A stretch of 64,000 nucleotides of DNA from Syngnathus acus. Its lineage: Eukaryota > Chordata > Actinopteri > Syngnathiformes > Syngnathidae. Location of the stretch: assembly GCF_901709675.1 (NCBI RefSeq), contig NC_051098.1, forward strand, positions 13,917,918 through 13,981,917. The letters are read 5' to 3'. Positions 25,246 through 37,600 of the stretch are shown in pieces. The translations under genes were made by a program, and so were the position numbers. Position 1 is the stretch's first letter, and each line of letters starts with the position of its first letter. Under the pieces are notes generated by a model, which was not told where the DNA came from, did not search any database, and worked only from the letters and a program-made list of their open reading frames with translations.

Positions 25246-25900
25246 TTAACACATAAGGGTAACAATGGGTGTCAGGGTGAGCACCACTCTAACAATGGGT
25301 TCAACTCAAGTGTTTTTTTTTGTCTCCTCAGCTGATACAAAAGGGCAGATAAGGACACGTTGCCTTGTTTGTCAATATGAACTGGCTGGCGACCAATCCA
25401 TTGATTGTCTTCTTGTGCTCTGATGTTGACTTGCGACCAGTCTCTTAACAGTGACTGGTGACCAGCCCATTTTCTGACTTGACATTGACTGCAGACCAGT
25501 TCTTTTTTTGGTCTCAACACAATCAGACCCAGTCAGGACCCACCCTGACATTGGCTGGGGAGGGGGGGACCAGTCCAGGATACACCCCGTCAGCTGGGAC
25601 AGCTAACCCCCCCGACCTTACTAAGGACAAACGCCACCCAAACTGAAAAGATGGATGATATTCAACAGCAAAGCGACCGGTTGGACGACAACACTGCAGT
25701 GGTTTGCTTTCAATCTTACAAAGCTACCTGCGACCCGATTCAAGCGGACCGTGACAAACCGGCGGGGTCTCTTACCCACAAAGCCTGCCGTGTAAATGGC
25801 CAGAATACTGCGCAAGAAGGTGGCTGGAAACCTCGCTGTCCCTCAGGTACCCCGGCAGGTCGCCGTTCGCCTCGACCGCTGCCCCTCCTTCCTCCTCCAT
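19635..25900 (-). CDS. caln1: Calneuron-1 (CaBP8), neuronal EF-hand calcium sensor
   Basis: Core exons: 24158-24037 (short-form ATG at 24151), 22397-22254, 21948-21836, 20442-20286 and 19762-19635 (TAG), 218 aa in phase. An upstream exon 25900-25776 (ATG at 25900, GTAAG donor) joins in phase to GEKMPFHHV, giving a 262-aa long form, matching the two human isoforms (about 219 and 261 aa). EF-hand 1 loop DRDGNGFISKQE and EF-hand 2 loop DMDGDGQVDFEE are both complete; the C-terminal half lacks functional loops, as in the family. A tail anchor (SLICAFAMAFIISVMLIAAN) ends in LRNGME. Calneurons inhibit Golgi phosphatidylinositol 4-kinase beta and shape vesicle trafficking in neurons. The core is certain; the upstream exon is inference from phase and length. 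Confidence 0.93.
21560..21665. promoter_or_regulatory. Candidate regulatory element with octamer site, caln1 intron
   Basis: Contains a perfect POU octamer ATTTGCAT (21621-21628), a second AGCTCATTTGCA about 50 bp upstream, and a homeodomain-like GAATTAAATGATCA close by. It lies in the intron 20443-21835. Motif content only; conservation was not testable. Confidence 0.3.
22219..22246. repeat. GT microsatellite in caln1 intron
   Basis: About 14 uninterrupted GT units, only 8 bp from the splice donor of the EF-hand exon ending at 22254. Confidence 0.95.
23662..23691. repeat. GT microsatellite in caln1 intron
   Basis: About 15 uninterrupted GT units in the intron between 22398 and 24036. Confidence 0.95.
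25214..25241. repeat. CA microsatellite upstream of the caln1 core
   Basis: About 14 AC units, inside the first intron of the long caln1 form. Confidence 0.95.
25380..25612. repeat. Degenerate tandem array with GACCAGTC core
   Basis: Successive diverged units each carry a CTGG(C/T)GACCA-type core: CTGGCGACCAATCC (25383), TTGCGACCAGTCTC (25430), CTGGTGACCAGCCC (25454), CTGCAGACCAGTTC (25488) and GGGGGACCAGTCCAGGATAC (25563). The last unit continues into ACACCCCGTCAGCTGGGACA, a familiar teleost repeat. Lies in the caln1 first intron. Confidence 0.6.
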
Positions 25901-26149
25901 CACAAATCCGTCCGGGAACCCCGCAGCCTCATCCCCGACGACAACGTGCGCGCGACCGGCGCCCGCACGGATTTGAATATTTGAGCGTGAAAGCAGCAGG
26001 TACCGAACGCCGACTCCTCGTCCCGCTCTCTACCCTCTCCCGCCTCCGCCGCCTCTCTCTTCATCCTCAAAGCGACTCCCTCCCACCGCGCTGACATTCC
26101 TCCAGATGCACGAGCGCTCCCCGAGTCCCGCTTACACACTGAGAAACAA

Positions 26150-26440
26150 TGAGACACACTCCAGACAGAGACGCAAACATTTACCTCAAAGAGAAGGTAG
26201 AAAGAGACGCAGGAGGAAAGGTAGAAACCGGAGAGAGAATGGATTGGAGACAAACGTAATGAGAAGCAGAGACGAGAGATGGAGAATGAAGGGAGAGACA
26301 AACAGAGACGCAGAAGAGAGACATGAAAATTTAGAGATATGAGAAACAGGCAGTTTTGAAAGAGAGGTGAGAGGACGAAGGGAGAGAAATGTCAAGATAG
26401 AAGTTAAGAAAAGATTCAATGGAGACAGTAGATGATAGAT
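26150..26440. other. Long polypurine tract upstream of caln1
   Basis: The + strand is strongly enriched in A and G (GAGAGA/AAGG/AGACA words) for nearly 300 bp, so the minus strand, in the caln1 sense, is polypyrimidine. It lies 250-540 bp 5' of the long-form start codon and may belong to the promoter or 5' UTR. Confidence 0.6.
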
Positions 26441-28693
26441 GAGACAGTCAGATGGTGGAATATAATAGCGCCCCACCTTGGTCCTGTTATGGGGGCTGCC
26501 ATGTCAAGAAAAGCATCACAGCCTGATGTGAGATACAAAAAAAAAAAAAAAATCTGGATTGGCTAAAACTCTAGATGAAACTAAGAGCTACTTCTTGACA
26601 TTTGGTTGGAATTATCTTCATGTGCGAGGCCATTGTTGTTGTTTTTTTAATAAAATCTCACAATAACTAGAAAATGATAAGTATCAATATGCAACACTTA
26701 ATTTTGACAAATTGTGGTCACATTTTCAAAATGATCACTTCGACATCATTCCTAGAAAATCACAATGTCCCATCACTGGTAAACTATTTTTAGAACAGGC
26801 CCACAGAGAGTCACTGGGGAATTTTTTTTTTGCAAAACCCCAGATTGGAAATAAATATGACGAAATTGACTTCACTGTATAATAGTTGTACCGGTCTTTT
26901 AAAAATCAGAATATATTTCAGGGAGAAATAGATTTTACGATCAATAATTTTATTGATTTTCGTTTTCAAGGAAAGTAATGTGCTGAACACAATCAGTGGT
27001 AGAAGAAAGACGCAACAGAAGGTAGAGCTGGAACGACGGTAGGAGAGGGACACCGCCAAGACAGACAAAACACAGCAACAGTGGACGAAAAAAATTATAA
27101 AGTATCATGTCAAGTGTTCTTCCATGAACGCAGTTTGAAGCGACGTCCTACAGCGCAACTCTCCATTTAAGAGGGACTAAGTACACAGAATTTCATCTGC
27201 CCCCCCCTCGCCCCCCAAACACACACGTCGATCATCCAACAGGTGTGATGAGATGACCCATCCACAGACGGTGCCAACTTACCAGTGTGTGTGTGTGCCA
27301 ATGTCCTCTGTTCTTTGGGTATCTCGGTGATCTGCTCCCTTCCAGGTTCTGCTCTTCTTCTTGTCCTACTTCCTAAAATTCGCAGACGTCTGTTGCCTCC
27401 ACGTCTCCGACATGTCTCATAAAAACAAAAATATGAAGATTACATTTCCCTGACGACATGTTGCTTGCTGCTCTCCCTCCATCCTCCGTCTCTTTCTCCT
27501 CCTGCGGCGGGAAAAAGATGATGATGGTGAGGATGATGAGGAAGACGGATGAGAGAGAGCGCGCGCGCGTCGATTGGCTCCTTCGGTGACGTCATCACCC
27601 TGTCTGGGATTTTTTTTGGGGTCTGATAATGACACACTTTTGTTGATATGCCACGCATGTGTTCAGTGTGGATTTACCGCCAACTGTTTTTTTATTTTTA
27701 AAGCGCAAAAATGAGGACTCAAAAGGAAACGCACGCGTGGAACTCGCATGTAAATCAACCTGGGGGAAAGTTTGAGTCTGTCACAAATTATGCATAGCCG
27801 AAATGACCAATTTAGTCCTAAGCGGAATTAAAACAGCTGTGTAAAAATTCTTTCCCAAAAACAAAAAACCCAAAGGACCGCTCCAGATGGATGTGTGTAA
27901 GACGCATAAGGAAGCAGCATCCACTTCACATTGTGCTAATGCTGCTCTGGGCCACATTTAGCAAGGAGCAAATTCAGCATGGTGTTGGCTCAAAAGGTGT
28001 GAAGGGAATATTCTGGCAGGCCATATGACAGCTGTCAATCATCCCACACTCGGCTGTGAATCATCGCACTATTGCCGGCCTTTAGCGTTATGCTAAACTA
28101 ACGCACTGCCATCAATGTGTAAGACTCATTTCATAAAAAGAATCAAAATTATTATTACGAATAAACACTTGATTGGAAGGTTAGTCTTAGAGGCGCAGCA
28201 TAATGCTACCACAACACAAACAAAATTTCATAAATTTCTTCAATAGCGCCCCCTGGAGGTTTACGGGGGGGAATAAAAAGAGTGCAGTCAATCTGGATGT
28301 GGGAAAACACTGATTTGTTGGTTTTATGTTAAGAAGGTATTGAGTGTGGGGTCGAAAAAGCTTGTAGTACCTACAAAAAGGGGAAGAAAAAAGGTCATGT
28401 TGAGAGGAACAAATCCATTTAGCAAGCTGGAGTGGATCCGCTCGGGTCCCCGAGCCCGCAGTTGGACAACGGCGCTCTATAACGAGGCTGCTAATGAAGC
28501 TGCAGAGAAGATCAATTTAATTTAATCAACCAGCATCAAACGCTCACCAGATTTAATTCTGTCAGTTCATTAGAAAAATGTAAAGAAAAAAAAAAAGAAA
28601 GAGAGAGGGAGGGAGAGCAAGCAGCACAATAATGAGGAAAGGGAATGCCTTGAAAGTAAAAGCCAATTAAAAGTCCTCATCTATGCAGTGCAA
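26441..28693. other. Intergenic interval upstream of caln1 and downstream of tyw1
   Basis: Apart from the TALE-type site at 28026, I see only low-complexity features: an A-run near 26538, a GT run near 27286 and a GATGATG stretch near 27520. The 3' UTR of tyw1 presumably occupies the right end and caln1 5' exons may lie near 27480-27570, but neither can be delimited. Confidence 0.5.
28026..28041. promoter_or_regulatory. Composite TALE-homeodomain site (MEIS palindrome plus PBX-MEIS)
   Basis: TGACAGCTGTCAATCA. The first 12 bases are a perfect palindrome of two MEIS/TGIF half sites (TGACAG) around an E-box (CAGCTG); the reverse strand reads TGATTGACAG, the PBX-MEIS/PREP composite consensus. 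Lies between tyw1 and caln1, upstream of caln1. Confidence 0.4.
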
Positions 28694-31600
28694 TCAGCAT
28701 CCAGAGACATCTTTGCCTTTGTTGCGTCTCTGGAAACGGGTTTCGGCCGGGTCGAAGCCCTGCTGGCTCGCCCCGAAAAGCGCCCAGTCGGGAGTCCGGG
28801 CCACGTAGTCGGACGAAGAGAAAGTCTTGAGGCCGCCGCTCTCTTGGTGAGCCTTGGCCAAGTCCTGGAAACGATCGTAATCGATCCAAGTACGCCACTT
28901 GCCGTCCACCTTGAACTGAAAAGAGAGGAGCGACAAAGCACATGGATGATTAGACGTGCTAGCTAGCTAGCAAACCCCACCGTGGTCTTTTCTCTGCTGA
29001 CTTCCTGTCCAGATGCTATCTTCTGTGGTCATTTTTCTTTCAGAATAAATGTCAGCAAACTTTCAAGGTTGTGCTATATTTTGTTAAGATGTGAAAATTC
29101 CCTCTTCCTCTCGGGACATCTTCCTTTCTTATCAATCATGACTCTCGCAGCCAAGCCGCCATCCATCTTGTTAAAGGGCCCACAGGAGGTTGATGCACGG
29201 TGTGTGTGTGCGTAAAGTGTGTGTGTGTGCGTCTCGCCACTCCAAGCAAAGCAGATAAGCAAGTGACCTCTTGTCTTTCCCACTGTGCACGGGTGGTAGA
29301 TTCAATAAGCCAGATTCAATAAATGTCCACCGAGGCGCGAAAGGTGCTTAAAGCTAACGGGACAAACATTCCGTACATGCCATCACGGGCTTTACACTCA
29401 CTTCTAATCACTAAAATGTTGCACTAACAACTCTAACGATGGATTGTCCTGAGAGCTTTCCAGGTGTACCTAATGAAGAACCTTTATGCTTTGCGCTCCA
29501 GTCAAATTATTCCTTTAAACGTTATCCACAAATATGCAGGCACCCATTTTTGTTTTAAACATCAAGTACGAGGACAAAGTTTCAAGTCAGCAGCGTCCAT
29601 TTTGAAAGGAAAACAAGAGCGACAGCTCGGACTTAGCGTGTCTGCTGGAGAAAAAGCATCAGGCCGCAACATGACAATCTGGGCTACAAGTGCAAAGATT
29701 GCGAGTGTGCGCGAGTATATTAGGAAACGCTGACAGGCGTGGGCGAGAAGGACGTGCAAATGAAGCAAAGTCTGAGGCTGTCGCACAAATGGCCACTGCA
29801 GCGCAGGACAGGAAACATGAGGGGGTTCAAATATTCATTGTGTGGAAGAGTGAGTGAGAGAGCCAGAAGATGAAAAGAGAGAGGAACTGTTTGAGAGAGT
29901 GTGTGTGTGTCACGGTATGCAAGAGTGATTGAGGTGTGAGTGTGTCTGTAAAAGAGAGATACAGTAGGTGATTAAGAGAGTGCATGTAAGAGTGTGTGTG
30001 TGTATGAGTAAAAGAGCAAGTGTAAGAGAGAGGGAGTGTGTAAATGTGTGTGTGTGCAGTGGCGCTCAGGTCCCATGCAGTGCCGCTGGATCACATCTGC
30101 AGGTGGTGCCCAAAGGAAAAATAACACACACAAACCCAAAAAAAAAACCCGACACGGAACATTCTAATAGTGTGCGTGTGTGCGTGCACGAACATCAAGA
30201 CAATGACTCACCATTCAATATTCAAACATCAGCCCACGCCTCAACTGAACTGTTTCCCCACCAAAGAAACAGAGACGAGATGTGGTTTAAGAAAACGAGC
30301 CGCAACTATTAAAGGCGATGGGCCGTATGAACTGTGTAAAGCTCCATTTAAAAACTGTAAAAGTGGATTCATTGGCGGAAGCGGGACTAAATAAGAAGAG
30401 TCGGGACAGGACCGGACACATTCAGTGTCTACCTTGTTGTGGGCAATGAGCAGACAGTTGGAGTGTTCGTGTTCGCAGGCGATCTCGTAGCCAGTCAGCA
30501 TGTCGACCAGCTGCTGCACAAAGGCGACCACTTCCTGGTGCCACGGGACGTTGGCCATGGTCAAACTGCTGGCCGAACTCTCGCCGCAGTAGGTCACACC
30601 CTGAGAACACGGGAAGACTTCAAATTGATTTTGTAGAACTGCTTTCGGTGGGTTTTTGCAGACAGCAAAACCTGTAGTTGTAATGATTGGAAATCTGTGC
30701 GTTGAGGTGACTGGATTTTTTTTTTGGAGGTCTGACATTTCCTCCCTTTGCAGATTGTTTGTGCACTCGGAACGCAATAGATGGTGACGGCTGCACCTGG
30801 AGAGGCACCATAAATCACCCGGTAGATACAAGCCCAGACGGCGGCCGGCGGGGTCCGTGGAGCGGATGATGGCTGCGATATATGAAAAGCCGCGTACCCT
30901 TCGGGAGGTCATGTGACTGCTGGCTTTTGCTCCCATCATTGAAGTTGTTTGCTTGTTAAGAAGTCAAAGCCTTGAACATGACACGGGGGGGGGGGGAATT
31001 AATTCATTCACTGCCTTTGAAGGGCATAGACGTCAATCAAAAGTCCACTAGCATAATGCTAACGTATGTGAAAAAGCATTGACATTTTTTATGATGTATT
31101 TTTGTGATGTTTTTAAACCCTGCAATTATTTCCCCGAAACATTTTGCTGGTCTTGTGGGGGATAAAATGAAATTCCTGGCTACAGATGAAATTTTGGGGC
31201 AAATGTTAGAAATATATTCTATCCACTGTTGATTTTCTTTCCACACCATTTAAGTCTGTGAATGCGTAAGGGGCATAAAATATGGAGTGGGTCGTGTTGA
31301 GAGCAAATTTAGCGGTGTGTGTTTAATCAATAAGACATATTGATGCGGCGGCCAGACAATCAATCGGCCCTCCAACGAGCACGAGACACCAAAAGAGAAG
31401 AAAATGATTCACACTAAATCTCCTCTGACAAAAAGGAAGAAAATGTGACACTGAATTCAATTATTGCTTGCTTTCTGCACTGCAAGCGCACGCATCCTGA
31501 TAAATTAAAGAACACATTATGTACACTCACTGGACGCTTCATTAGGCACACCGGGAATGCAACACTGCACTCGTCTGCGGTGAATTGCTTTCTATTTGGA

Positions 31601-34600
31601 AAGGAAATCATGTTTGTGATTTAAATGTCGACTGTTGAGATCGTAGTATTTATTTTGCTAATATTTTTGTGGATAAATTGAGATGAAATAACACCAAACA
31701 ATCATAAAGGGACGTTAGGGTAAGCCCACTCGAGGTATAGAAGTCCCCACTGAGTGAGTCAGGTAGCATTATTGTTGGAAACATTCGTCAGCACTTGACA
31801 AATGAGAAGGTCGCGGTGCTAATCGATAGCGGATATCATTTTGAAGGAGCGCGGCCACGTTCTCTACGGCTAAGACGGTGGCGGCGGACTTGTAAACAGC
31901 ACGCTTGAATCAATATTTGAAGGGAGAGGAAGAAAAGAAAAAAAAAAGATTAGAGATCACTGTCTCCAAGCAACGTACGCTGACACTACATTTTGAAATG
32001 CGTATGAAAAATACATTTGTACATTTGTAATTGAAGTCTCCATCTAAACTTTTACAACTTCAGTGGGCATTGTTAGATAGATTGGTGTTCCTAATGAAAG
32101 GCCTGCTGAGTGTATGATCTAGAATTGATGCCATCATCTTGATTGACTCGTTCACACCGGGTAAGCGGACACGACGAGCCAAAAAAAAAAAAAAACAAAG
32201 CTGTGAGAAGAGCAAACCAAAACGTCAACAGGCGAGGCGCTGGGAGGAGGACGGATGCGCTAAAACAGGTTGAGCTTGTTAGTTTTAATGTGGTTGCAAA
32301 GCGCAAAGTAAGCAAGAATCCAAAACACAATTCATAACAAGAAACACGCTTGTCACACCGAGTCAGAAAGTTTTGTTTCTAATTACGCCCATATGTCCCT
32401 TGGACTCGTTGTCGTACTTTATATGCACTGAAGTGTTTGCCTCACACATTTTGCATATTACCATGCGCCAGCAGCCGCATTTTTCTTCACCAATTAAAAA
32501 CTGACAGTATGAACAGAAAAGTATGTTCCTCATGCAGCTCACTTGCTGTGTTGTACCGCATTGGGCCACAAACCTGCGTGGCAGCACTGAGCTCTACTGG
32601 AAGAGATGCGGCGGAATAAAATGCAAGAAGAAGAGGCATAGCGGGGCCCCAACTAAACTTTCAAAATGGCAGTGTTTGCCATGGCACACAGTTGTGTGAA
32701 CTAAACTACTGAGTTGTGTAAAGTAAACGCCGTTGCAATGTCACTGCATTGCTATTCCATCCACTCCACTGTTGTAAAAAAACAACCACAGAGCAAACAC
32801 CTGCGAGGAAGGAGCTTTGCTCCTCTCACCCCCGGCACCTGCGCAAAAACAAAATGCCTCACGCAAGACTTACAAGAAGAAAAAATCTCGTTCAATTATT
32901 TACTCGAGTTTGTCACACGTGTGAGGCGGCGGTTCGCCGCTCGCTCCCGCCTTCCATCATCATTTAGGGCGCCCCTTCTGCCGCCTGATTACTGCAAACG
33001 GACTCCGGGCTCACCCTGGGGGAAATGAGAGGCCGGGGGAACGCGGCGTGCTCTTGATTATGAATGAGAGGAAAAGAGGACGTGCTCCCGCGAGAGGCTG
33101 CCTCATGAATGCCAACAAAGAGCCTCGCGTGCTCTTTCCTTCTGGGATGGCACAACAATATAATTTCAGTGTGATGTGTGAACAAGCCAATCGCCATCAT
33201 TTGCCAGATCGAGTCAACCCTCGGCAGGACAAACGTTTCAGTTCGTTTGTGGCCATTGTTGACCTTGTACAGAAATGGTATCGTCTGCAACGGTTTGTAA
33301 TTTGTTTTCATTTTGTTGTCAAGGAACTAAGTTGAAAGGAATAGAGGAGCTTTGTTTAGACAAAAGTAGAGCTTTGTTGCCATCGGTATGATGTCAAGGA
33401 ACTTTAAGTGTATTGCAGGGCTTTGCTTGGACAAAAGTAGTGATTTGCCGCCATTTTGTAGCATCTTGGTGTCAAGGGGCTACGCGACAGTGACAATAAC
33501 GAAAAAGCTGCAGTCAGAAATGCCAAAATCCGATCTCATCTGATCATTGCATTTTTCTCCACGTCCAGATTTGTACATCGGATTTTTTCCTCTTTCCGCA
33601 TATCCGAATTGTGACACTTGAGCAATCCAGCCTGAGCTGCTGACGCGAGGACAAACGCGGGCTGATGAGGACACGTGTCACCAGTCCCTCACTAAGTCAA
33701 TTATTCATCGGCGTCTTCAAAAATAAATAGACTTGCATGCAGAAGGACTCGAACATTCTTAAATAATGAAACCTTCGTGTTTTTTTGGCTGGGCTAAAAA
33801 GGAATCCTAATACTTGACAAGAGACGGTTTTAGTGGGCTTTTTTTACTCTTATACAACAAGTTGTGATTTGAGTTTTGACTCGTGTTTTTGTTTCACATG
33901 CTTTTAGTTGGATAATTGAACTACTAGGCGCGTCACGAAAATATCGAAACAAATTAAAAAAAATTACAAAAATTATAGAGCAAGCCAAACAGGTGGTAAC
34001 AAAAGTATTAGAAAAAAATCTTACAAAAACATCTATAAAAAGAAAAATATCATCACATTTCTAAAATAGCAAAAAAAAGTCATTTTGTGAAAAATATATA
34101 TATTTTTTGCCTGAATTAAACAGATGATTCAATTGTATCTCAGAAATAAAATATCAATAGATACTCCGTTTTTCACGCTTCATGAAAAAAATAAGTTTGA
34201 AGTCTGCACAAACAGCACAGTGCGTGCCAGCAACTTTGCTAGAACCAGCCGCGGGTGCTCTTGGCATTTGGGCGCATTATCAAAAGAAAACACAAGACTT
34301 GGCTGACTGATGTCCCAAGATGGCCGCCATGTGGACGCGTGCCAAGCAAAGCGCACGAATCCACTCGAACAATAACAAAAACCATATCCTACCTTGACCT
34401 CGATAAAGTCGGGCTGGCCTAAGGCGACAAGATCCGAGTAGGCCGTCATCTCCTCCACGTTCCACGCCTTGACCAGTGTCAGGCGGTACACCGTCCTCTG
34501 CCTCTGTACCCGCAAAAAACACACATGAATCAGAAACATGCGAAAATAAAACACACAAAAAATCTATGCAAAAAAAATCATGACAACAATAAAATGACTC

Positions 34601-37600
34601 CACTTATGTACATGAGACAAAATGGCAGATTGTTTTTAAGACAAGGGCAGGCGAGGAAGTGAGGGGACGACGATGAAGGACGTCCTGAAATGTAATTTGT
34701 AATAAAACAAAAACCCTTTTCCTCTTTGGTGCTTGGCCAAGACTTGATTGTTGATTCTGGGAACACAACTCGCAGTGTTCCGCGCGAAAGCCGCCGCAGC
34801 GCTGCGGTGCGCGCCGAGAGAGGGAATAGAAATAGAATGGAAAAGGAGGGAGGGGTCGCCCGGCATTTTAATGCTACAACAAAAGCAATTGGATGAGGGA
34901 ATATGTTGTACACTGTGAACTTTCCCTGGGCAGATTACAAAAAAAGCCAGTGAAAATGTTGGACGAGGGCTGTTGGAATGGTGCAGGATGACGTCGGCCG
35001 GGGTGCCAAACTCATTTTCGCTGTGGGCCGCACGGCCTTCGGGGGGCCGTTGGGACTGTGGAAATCATATCAATTTTCATCATCATATGATTGCGTTTAT
35101 TTTTAGATTGCTGAATTTTCGCTATAGAGCGAGATTTTGCGTGATCGCCTTCCCAAAGTCACAGACACCACAGTGCAGAAAGCGATTTATTTTTTTACTT
35201 GAATAATTGGTGGACTGATTGGTAACCAATTATGAAAAAAAAAAAAATATTTATTAATTGTTAAGCCCAACTCTATATTGCAGATTTGTAGCTATCGCAA
35301 AGGTCAAATATAACCAACTCTTTCTTTAGAGTACACGTCAAGTCGTCGACAGAGGCGGGCCAGGCTGCCGCGGGACGCCGGCTGCGCTAATGGATTTTTG
35401 TCTCTTTTCTTGAAAAGGAAAAGGCCAGCCAGACCTTTTATCCGAGTGTTCCCGCGAGACACGGATACGTTGTAAATAGAAATGGACGCACGCTGGCACA
35501 GCCTCACATCCGGAGGGAACGGACACAAAAGTTTGACGTTTTAAAGCCATCGATAAGAGCGGATCGATGCGGCCAAAGTGTTTTGGCATTTATTGTCAAA
35601 CACAAACACTCACTTTATAGGTTAGTGACTTCAACGAATATGTCAAGCATCGCTAATTTTCTTTCCAATTCTGATAAATATAAAGATGCAATGATTTTTT
35701 TTATGACACCTTTTAACTGAAGTCTCATAATGATGCCATTTTTCTCATGAGTACATATTTTTCAAGTGAACAAGCGCAACCATTGGTGACAGGATTCGAG
35801 TTTGTCATCTGGTAAAGTGGTCTTACCTTCTCAGCCAGGGCCTTCAGGCTATCCAGGAATCGCGTCCAGAAGTCCTTAAAGAGCGGCCTGTCAATCTTCT
35901 TCAAGCTCTCTTTGGTGCTGGCGTCAACGCTAACGTACAGCTGAGTGACGGGCTCCAGGCTCCTGAAAGCACCGCAAACGACTGAGCCTTCACTAATTAA
36001 CTCCCACAGACATTGTGGAGGAGGAATTTGGCCAAGTTGAGTGTCGCAGAACACATTCATGGCATTTTAAATGATGACAACGGGGAAAATTGATTTGATA
36101 TATAGTGAATGTTGCGATTCCTTTGCTCGAAAACTGCCTAGAAGCAAATTGTACAAAAAAAAAAAAGCAATATTTCTCATAGGAAGTTATAATAATTCAA
36201 TGAATCAGTCCCAGAAACTCAAAAGTATTATTTTGACAGCAAATACATAGTTTGGCAAAATAAATACAAACGACCAATAAAATGGCTCAGTAATCAGCAA
36301 AGTCAGCGAAAATACCCGCGTATTGATACGTTTGCAAATCCTTGACAAACAACACGACACCGAATGATGGCAGCTGGCTACCAGGCAGTGGGAAAGGCAA
36401 CGCTACCTGATTTCCTCGGGGAACTGAGCATTGGTGACCAGGAAGCTGGAAATGCGCTGGGAGTGGAGGAGGCGGACAAAGCGATTGATTTCGGGGTACA
36501 TGATGGGCTCGCCCACCAGGGACAGCGCGCAGTGCTGCACCGTCAGACCCTCCTCGTAACGATCCGACTTCACGCCGGGGACGCCTGGTGAGAAAAAACC
36601 CGTCGCCGTGAAGTCAAGGAGGAATTTTTCATTTGTGCTTGAAATTTGACAGAAACGTCGGACGGCTCCTTAGAGAACATCTTGCACCACTGACCTCGAA
36701 ATTGTCGGATCATGTTCTGATGCTTGTCCAGTGCGTCCTGGAGGATCTTCTCAGCGGGGTCCATTTTCCAGCGCCACTCGGTGCCCACCGGGTTGGTGTG
36801 GTGCCTTGAGGTCATGGCAGGCAAACACGCAAACAAAAAAAATTTCCAAATGGATTTCATCTGAACTTTTGCTCCTTAAGAGGACACATCATTAGGTACA
36901 CATGCAAAATTGGAAGGTACAGGAGCTTCATAAAATTGAGCTCTTGATTTTACAATGTTTGATTCAATGATTTTATGTTCCAAAAAGTCCCTAACACTTG
37001 TTTTGAAGTCAGCAAACCGACATTATTTTGCAGGTTGTCAGCGGGGGAGGAGGTGCACGGTGGGTGCACACGAGGAGGGGGGAACTGATGTCCTGTCGCC
37101 CTTCGTTACCACTTGTGGCAAAAATGTGGCGACGGGGGGGGGAACGGTGCACTGACAGCGACCTTTCAGCGGGGGGGTGACAAACACCTCGCTTGTTGCC
37201 AACGGCACCGTGACTCAGCATCCACCTTTGCCTCATGCCAACCGAGTGCTGCTTGCTTGCTTACGACGACACGCACTCAATTACGAGCGTGAGAGATGTT
37301 AGCCGGACAAGTTCTGTATTTTTTTTTTTTTTTAATAAACTAAAGGGGAGCGTCTGTTCTTACCTCCAGCAGAAGACGCACTTGTTGGCACATGCCAGGC
37401 TGGGCGTGGTCTCCATGCAACGGTGGGACTGGATGCCGTAGAAGGTATGCTTGTAGCAGCCGCCTCGGCCTCGCAGCATGGACTAAAATAAATAAATAAA
37501 TTGACAAAAAAACGGCACACCTTAGCTAGTGTCAATCATGCGACACAAAATGCTTTTTAAAAGCCTCGTACTTTGGTCCAACGGCACAGCTTCACACCTG

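Noticed and set aside
25651-26094. 147-codon plus-strand frame near 25.7-26.1 kb
   Set aside because: Overlaps the GC-rich caln1 long-form first exon on the minus strand; no recognisable protein and no splice logic on the plus strand.
30241-30939. 232-codon minus-strand frame extending over tyw1 exon 15
   Set aside because: Only 30433-30600 is coding; the flanks are intron sequence that happens to stay open.
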